Shown here: one piece after another, positions 3,901 to 7,667 of the stretch | Layout: each line of letters starts with the position of its first letter | Numbering within the stretch: position 1 is the stretch's first letter | Source: Psychrilyobacter sp. | GTDB taxonomy: Bacteria; Fusobacteriota; Fusobacteriia; Fusobacteriales; Fusobacteriaceae | Reading direction: 5' to 3' | DNA length: 7,667 nucleotides | Assembly (NCBI GenBank): GCA_023145315.1 | Contig: JAGLEA010000173.1 | Coordinates: forward strand, 1-7,667 | Position numbers and translations under genes: made by a program | Notes under the pieces: model-generated | The model's database searches: none | What the model was told of the DNA's origin: nothing | The model's input: the letters and a program-made list of their open reading frames with translations, nothing else

Positions 3901-5291
3901 TAAATTTTATATGCTTTAGCTCTTTCTTCTTCTACTTCTTCTATAGTTTTTGGCATCTTCATACCAAGTCTACGAGAGATACCTTCTTCTATAACATAGT
4001 CACCTTCATATCTCATTCCACCAAAATCAATATATTCATTGATCTTATCAAAATTTAAATATTCAGAATTTATATTTTCAGATTTCCATTTTTCTATAAG
4101 TTGAGGAATAAAGTAGATACCAGGTTCAACTGTGAAAACAAAACCATCCTCTAAAACTCTCCCCATTCGAAGTGATGACAATCCAAATTGAGTGGATTTA
4201 GCTTCTCCGTTATAACCTACAATAACTTCACCAAAGTTTTCCATATCATGAACATCTAATCCCATCATATGACCTAATCCGTGAGGCATAAACAATGCAT
4301 GAACACCATTTTTTACTGCTTCTTCGACATCTCCTACGATTAACCCTAGTTCCTTTAATCCTATAGTAATTTTTCGACATGTTGCTAGATGGACATCTTT
4401 ATAAGTAATTCCAGATTTCAAAATAGATTCAGTATGATCGTATGCATCTATCAAGATATTATAAATTTCAGCTTGTTTAGAAGTGAATTTAGCGTCTACA
4501 GGATAGGTCGTAGTCATATCGCCACAGTAACCACTAGAAGTTTTCGCACCACAGTCGACAAGCAGCATCTTTCCACTTTCTAAAGTATTTCCATAGTGAT
4601 GATTATGTAGTGTTTCACCGTGAATAGAGCAGATAGTAGTAAAACTATTGGAAGAATGATTCTCTAATACAACTTTTTGAATATTAGCAACTACTTCGTA
4701 TTCTTTCATCCCTACTTTAGCAGTTTGCATAGCTGCTAGGTGCATCTTTCTTGTTATATTCACAGCATCTTCTATTTTTTTTACTTCTTCAGGAGTTTTA
4801 TAATTTCTTTGGTTTGCAATGGCATAACAAAGTTCTTCAGAATGAAGTTTTTTTATTTCTTGAGGTTTTTTTTCTAACCATTCTCCTAAAGTAATAATAT
4901 TTTTTTCTCTATATTGAGGTTGAAAATGTAAATTTCGATCTCTATTTTGGCTTAAAAACATCTCTAATTCTTCAAGTGATCCAGTATTTTCGATTCCAAC
5001 ACTAGAAGCTGATTCTTTTAATGTAGGCTGATTACCAACCCAAATAATATCAGAAATAGTATAGTCGTATCCAAATATGTAATCAATATTATTATCAACA
5101 TCAATTACACCAAACATATCGGGTCTATCGATACCAAAATAATATCTAAAAGAACCATCTTGTAAAAAAGTATAAACGTTGTCAGCACAATCAGTACTTG
5201 ACTCAGAGTTTCCTGTAATTAGAATTATTCCTGATTTCATAGTTTCTTTTAACAAATTTCTTCTGTTTATATAAGTATCTTGATTAAACAT
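3900..5291 (-). CDS. pepP: Xaa-Pro aminopeptidase (aminopeptidase P, peptidase family M24B)
   Basis: This 463-aa protein starts at the ATG complementary to 5289-5291, with CTAAGGGGG (complement of 5299-5305 and adjacent bases) upstream. Residues 1-130 match the AMP_N domain (R-x-LL...DNVYTFLQDGSFRYYFGIDRPD). Residues 165-445 are the pita-bread M24 domain. The five metal ligands are recognisable: D246 (LLVDCGA), D258 (CGDMTTTYP), H341 (HGLGHMMG), E389 (TVEPGIY) and E429 (GMRYEGDYVI). The active-site His of GLDVHD (H348) is also present. It is a cytoplasmic dinuclear-metal enzyme, usually Mn, that removes an N-terminal residue preceding proline. Length is typical for bacterial aminopeptidase P and no key residue is missing. 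The last ligand region reads RYEGDYVI rather than the commoner R-I/V-ED, a small variation that keeps the Glu. It is monocistronic, convergent with the lipoprotein gene and divergent from feo. Confidence 0.94.
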   Translation of the reverse strand: MFNQDTYINRRNLLKETMKSGIILITGNSESSTDCADNVYTFLQDGSFRYYFGIDRPDMFGVIDVDNNIDYIFGYDYTISDIIWVGNQPTLKESASSVGIENTGSLEELEMFLSQNRDRNLHFQPQYREKNIITLGEWLEKKPQEIKKLHSEELCYAIANQRNYKTPEEVKKIEDAVNITRKMHLAAMQTAKVGMKEYEVVANIQKVVLENHSSNSFTTICSIHGETLHNHHYGNTLESGKMLLVDCGAKTSSGYCGDMTTTYPVDAKFTSKQAEIYNILIDAYDHTESILKSGITYKDVHLATCRKITIGLKELGLIVGDVEEAVKNGVHALFMPHGLGHMMGLDVHDMENFGEVIVGYNGEAKSTQFGLSSLRMGRVLEDGFVFTVEPGIYFIPQLIEKWKSENINSEYLNFDKINEYIDFGGMRYEGDYVIEEGISRRLGMKMPKTIEEVEEERAKAYKI

Positions 5292-5319
5292 TTTATTTCC
5301 CCCTTAGAGTGTTAAATAG

Positions 5320-5358
5320 TGATAAAATTATTAGGTGAAGATTTTTTTAATTTTATCA
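5320..5358. repeat. 11-bp inverted repeat in the aminopeptidase leader / pepP-feo intergenic region
   Basis: TGATAAAATTA (5320-5330) and TAATTTTATCA (5348-5358) are exact reverse complements separated by 17 bp. In the minus-strand transcript this would be a leader hairpin about 30 nt before the start codon. Alternatively it is a pair of regulator half-sites between the divergent genes. I found no convincing promoter for the minus gene in 5292-5410. Confidence 0.45.
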
Positions 5359-5410
5359 TATTAAGCAAAGTAAATAAAGAAATAAATACTTTTATAATCA
5401 AAGCTTTTTC

Positions 5411-5439
5411 TTGACAAACCTTTAAGAACTTAGTATACT
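5411..5439 (+). promoter_or_regulatory. near-consensus sigma-70 promoter of the feo operon
   Basis: TTGACA (5411-5416, perfect consensus) is followed by a 17-bp spacer and TATACT (5434-5439, five of six). Transcription should begin near 5446, giving a leader of about 36 nt. Such a strong core promoter would need repression when iron is plentiful, consistent with the palindrome directly downstream. Confidence 0.9.
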
Positions 5440-5440
5440 G

Positions 5441-5459
5441 ATTTTATATGATATAAAAT
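5441..5459. promoter_or_regulatory. 19-bp palindrome at the feo transcription start, candidate iron-responsive operator
   Basis: ATTTTATATGATATAAAAT is a perfect 9-1-9 inverted repeat centred on G5450, beginning one base after the -10 box and covering the predicted +1. Fur-family boxes (Fur, PerR, Zur) are commonly 7-1-7 inverted repeats, and the inner TTTATAT-G-ATATAAA has this geometry. The sequence is not a classical Fur box, so Fur, a DtxR/MntR-type repressor or another protein remain possible. Placement argues for repression. Confidence 0.65.
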
Positions 5460-5481
5460 ATTTAAATTAGGAGGTGAACTC

Positions 5482-5712
5482 ATGGTGCGTCCAATAACAC
5501 AAGTAACAGAAGAGAAACAAATGAAAATAGTGGAAATTCGTGGTGGGATGAAAGCCAAGAGTAAACTGAATGATAGAGGAATTTGTGTAGGAGAATGTAT
5601 ATGTATACCTAATGGAAGTTGTAGACATGGAGATCTTGTTTTAAAAACAAAAACATCAAAATTCGCTATGGGTTTTGGGTTAGCTAGTAAGATAATAGTT
5701 GAAGATATGTAA
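5482..5712 (+). CDS. feoA: FeoA-like protein with four cysteines (first FeoA paralogue)
   Basis: The 76-aa protein starts at ATG 5482, five nt after AGGAGGTG (5469-5476). From about residue 14 it follows the FeoA SH3-like pattern: MKIVEIRGGMKAKSKLNDRGICVGE corresponds to the family's KI...L...RL...G...G, and GDLVLKTKTSKFAMGFGLASKIIVE to the closing strands. A 13-residue N-terminal extension replaces the usual MKLxxL start. Unlike the second FeoA it has Cys at 35, 39, 41 and 47 and His at 49, all in the middle loop where canonical FeoA has the PLGDP segment. FeoA proteins are small cytoplasmic partners of FeoB in Fe(II) uptake. The cysteines could bind metal or a redox cofactor, but this is inference. 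It is the first gene of the operon, 52 nt before the next. Confidence 0.82.
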   Translation: MVRPITQVTEEKQMKIVEIRGGMKAKSKLNDRGICVGECICIPNGSCRHGDLVLKTKTSKFAMGFGLASKIIVEDM

Positions 5713-5764
5713 TTTTTTATAAAAATACTTTGAAAGACAAAATATATTACTGTAAGGGGGAATT

Positions 5765-6001
5765 ATGAAATTAACAGAGTTAGAAAAGGGAGAAAGAGCA
5801 ACAATTGTGAAAATAGGAAAATTAGGAGAATTAAAGAAAAGATTAACAGATATGGGAATAACCTCGGGTGAAATCATTAAGTTAGAGAGAAACGCACCAT
5901 TAGGAGATCCGCAACAATTCCTTATAAAGGGAACTGGGATAGCAATAAGAAAAGAAGATGCTGCACATATTGAGATTAAAGAGATAGAGGGGGATAACTA
6001 A
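5765..6001 (+). CDS. feoA: canonical FeoA, ferrous iron transport accessory protein
   Basis: The 78-aa protein starts at ATG 5765 after TAAGGGGG (5753-5760). It is a textbook FeoA SH3-like domain: MKLTELEKGERATIVKI, then LKKRLTDMGITSGEIIKLERNAPLGDPQQFLIKGTGIAIRKEDAAHI, with the conserved RLxDMGI, APLGDP and IRKEDA motifs. It has no cysteines. It is thought to bind and modulate the FeoB channel on the cytoplasmic side. Its stop codon overlaps the feoB start by one base (TAATG, 5999-6003), which indicates translational coupling. Confidence 0.95.
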   Translation: MKLTELEKGERATIVKIGKLGELKKRLTDMGITSGEIIKLERNAPLGDPQQFLIKGTGIAIRKEDAAHIEIKEIEGDN

Positions 6002-7667
6002 TGATTAAAATAGCATTTGCTGGAAATCCAAATGTAGGAAAATCAGCATTAATAAATGAAATAGCAGGTTCATCTCTAAAAGTGGGTAACTGGCCTGGTG
6101 TAACAGTAGAAAAAAAAGAGGCACAATTTGAATATAAGGGACAAACTATTAAATTAGTGGATTTACCTGGTGTATATTCTCTTAGTCCATATACTCTAGA
6201 AGAAAAAATTACACGTGATTATATTATAAATGAAAATCCAGATGTAGTAGTCAATGTAGTAGATTCAACAAATTTAGACAGAAACTTATATCTAACAATG
6301 TTACTAAAAGAATTAGGGAAACCAATGATAATGGCATTAAATTTTATAGATGAGTTTGAAAAGCTAAACTATAAATTAGAATTAAAGCATTTTGAGGAAC
6401 ATATAGGAATGGAAGCAGTACCAACAAGTGCATTAAAAAATAAAGGTACAGTAGAATTGTTAGAAAAAGCATTAAAAGTAGCTGAAAAACATAAAGAACA
6501 AACACATTCTGGATATGAACTCAGAGTGGATAAGTTTTTAGAAACAGAGATGAAAAAAGTAGAAGAGTATATAAAAAACACTAAAGAATTTAACCCTGTA
6601 AGAGAGAGATATTCTATGGATTTTATAACTATTAAACTGCTAGAAGGAGATAGTTATTTTATAGAAAAATTAAAAGAATATAGCATCAATAGGATAAATC
6701 TTGTAGAAGAGTCTAAAAAAAGAATTGAGGATAAGTTTGATGAAGATGTAGAAACAATATTTGCTGAGAGTAGATATGGTGCTGTAAAGGGATTACTTTT
6801 ACATACACTAAAGACATCTTTAAAGTCAAGATTAGATTTTACAGATAAAGTTGATAAAGTACTTTTAAATAGGTTTTTAGGATTACCTATATTTCTTATT
6901 ATTATAGCAGGGCTTATGGGAATAGTATTTAATGGTGCTGCACCATTACAAGATTGGTTAGATGGGTTTATCAATGGATTTATTGGTAAATATGCTGGAT
7001 ATCTTGTAGAAGGAACGCCAGATTGGTTGAACTCATTTGTTCTAGATGGATTGATAGCAGGAGTAGGAGGAGTATTAGTATTCGTTCCATTGATGCTATA
7101 TCTATATTTCTTCTTGGCAATATTAGAAGAGAGTGGATATATGTCAAGAGTAGCATTTTTAATGGACAAAGTTATGAGAACTATGGGATTAAATGGAAAA
7201 GCATTTGTACCTATGGTCTTAGGGTTCGGTTGTACAGTTCCAGCTATATACGCGACTAGGACATTAGAAGATGAGCAGTCAAGAAGGCTAACAGCTCTTA
7301 TGGCACCATTTATGTCATGTGGAGCAAGATTACCTGTATACGGATTATTTACAGCTGCGTTTTTTGGTAAATCCGCAGGAATGGTAGTAATGAGTTTATA
7401 TTTTTTAGGAATATTTGTTGCTATGATAGTAGGATTGACTTTTAGAAAGCATAGTTATTTTAAAACTGATAATGTAGCTCTATTAATAGAGTTACCACCA
7501 TATAGAGTTCCAAGTATTAAGATGATAACAAGATCAGCATTTACAAGAACAGGATCGTATTTAAAAAAAGCTACAACAGTAATCATGGGTGTATTAATAA
7601 TATTATGGGCACTTACTTATTTCCCAAACCATGGAGATACAGAAAATTCATATATGGCTAAATTTGG
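6001..7667 (+). CDS. feoB: FeoB, GTP-driven ferrous iron transporter (3' end outside window)
   Basis: The frame runs from ATG 6001, whose Shine-Dalgarno sequence (AGAGGGGG) is inside feoA, to the window edge: 555 codons without a stop, against roughly 650-780 for the family. The N-terminal G domain shows G1 GNPNVGKS at 8-15, the switch Thr in NWPGVT (T35), G3 DLPG at 54-57, G4 NFID at 114-117 and G5 TSAL at 142-145. A helical GDI-like region follows to about residue 270. The membrane part starts near 285 (LGLPIFLIIIAG) and contains the first gate with LEESGYMSRVAFLMD at 375-389 and GFGCTVPAIYATR at 408-420. The second gate core MSCGARLPVY is at 438-447, then ELPPYRVP at 497-504. It imports Fe(II) across the inner membrane. 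G4 reads NFID instead of the commoner NMxD but keeps the specificity Asn and Asp. No frameshift is visible. Confidence 0.97.
   Translation, partial: MIKIAFAGNPNVGKSALINEIAGSSLKVGNWPGVTVEKKEAQFEYKGQTIKLVDLPGVYSLSPYTLEEKITRDYIINENPDVVVNVVDSTNLDRNLYLTMLLKELGKPMIMALNFIDEFEKLNYKLELKHFEEHIGMEAVPTSALKNKGTVELLEKALKVAEKHKEQTHSGYELRVDKFLETEMKKVEEYIKNTKEFNPVRERYSMDFITIKLLEGDSYFIEKLKEYSINRINLVEESKKRIEDKFDEDVETIFAESRYGAVKGLLLHTLKTSLKSRLDFTDKVDKVLLNRFLGLPIFLIIIAGLMGIVFNGAAPLQDWLDGFINGFIGKYAGYLVEGTPDWLNSFVLDGLIAGVGGVLVFVPLMLYLYFFLAILEESGYMSRVAFLMDKVMRTMGLNGKAFVPMVLGFGCTVPAIYATRTLEDEQSRRLTALMAPFMSCGARLPVYGLFTAAFFGKSAGMVVMSLYFLGIFVAMIVGLTFRKHSYFKTDNVALLIELPPYRVPSIKMITRSAFTRTGSYLKKATTVIMGVLIILWALTYFPNHGDTENSYMAKF

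Noticed and set aside
5714..5725. 12-bp palindrome TTTTTATAAAAA between the two feoA genes as a terminator
   Set aside because: It is A/T only, has no usable loop and no GC stem. The spacer instead looks like a simple intra-operon gap with a ribosome binding site.
6654..7169. 171-codon open frame on the minus strand
   Set aside because: It lies wholly antisense to the well-supported FeoB frame, has no recognisable domain and is a composition artefact.
1..7667. CRISPR array, insertion sequence, phage or toxin-antitoxin module
   Set aside because: There are no spaced direct repeats, transposase or integrase motifs, or recognisable toxin/antitoxin pairs; the gene content is housekeeping uptake and metabolism.

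Overview
The window is very AT-rich. It encodes a Sec-exported outer-membrane beta-barrel protein, which implies a diderm envelope. Its regulation looks Firmicute-like: a guanine-class riboswitch, strong AGGAGG-type ribosome binding sites and near-consensus sigma-70 promoters. That combination suggests Fusobacteriota (Fusobacterium, Cetobacterium or a relative). This is an inference from style and gene content; no taxonomic marker gene is present.

Layout. (1) 1-333 is the 3' end of a phosphohexomutase gene, followed after 14 nt by a small gene for a two-helix membrane protein with an internal duplication (348-683) and a strong terminator. (2) 808-1218 is an unrecognised 136-aa protein. (3) 1248-1859 is an outer-membrane beta-barrel gene with its own extended -10 promoter; it ends at a terminator shared with the convergent gene. 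(4) 1908-2588 (minus) is a YeiL-like Crp/Fnr-family regulator. (5) 2589-2825 is the divergent intergenic region, which holds two inverted repeats, a purine (guanine-type) riboswitch and two mutually exclusive downstream hairpins. (6) 2826-3833 is a BMP/PnrA-type nucleoside-binding lipoprotein ending at another bidirectional terminator. (7) 3900-5291 (minus) is an M24B Xaa-Pro aminopeptidase. (8) 5411-7667 is a ferrous-iron uptake operon: a near-perfect promoter with a 19-bp palindrome at the predicted +1, a cysteine-rich FeoA-like protein, a canonical FeoA, and FeoB, which runs off the right edge. No gene-free stretch exceeds 300 bases; the two largest gaps (237 and 190 bases) are described in the entries.

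How the parts fit. The central unit (regulator, riboswitch, nucleoside-binding lipoprotein) looks like a purine-nucleoside salvage locus. The lipoprotein mRNA probably senses guanine or hypoxanthine, and the divergent regulator may act through one of the palindromes between the genes. The Feo operon imports Fe(II) and is probably iron-controlled through its promoter palindrome. I see no CRISPR array, transposase, integrase, tRNA or rRNA. Most genes belong to known families. The features most worth a second look are the compact riboswitch with its ambiguous expression platform, the palindromes beside the YeiL-like gene, and the four-cysteine FeoA paralogue.
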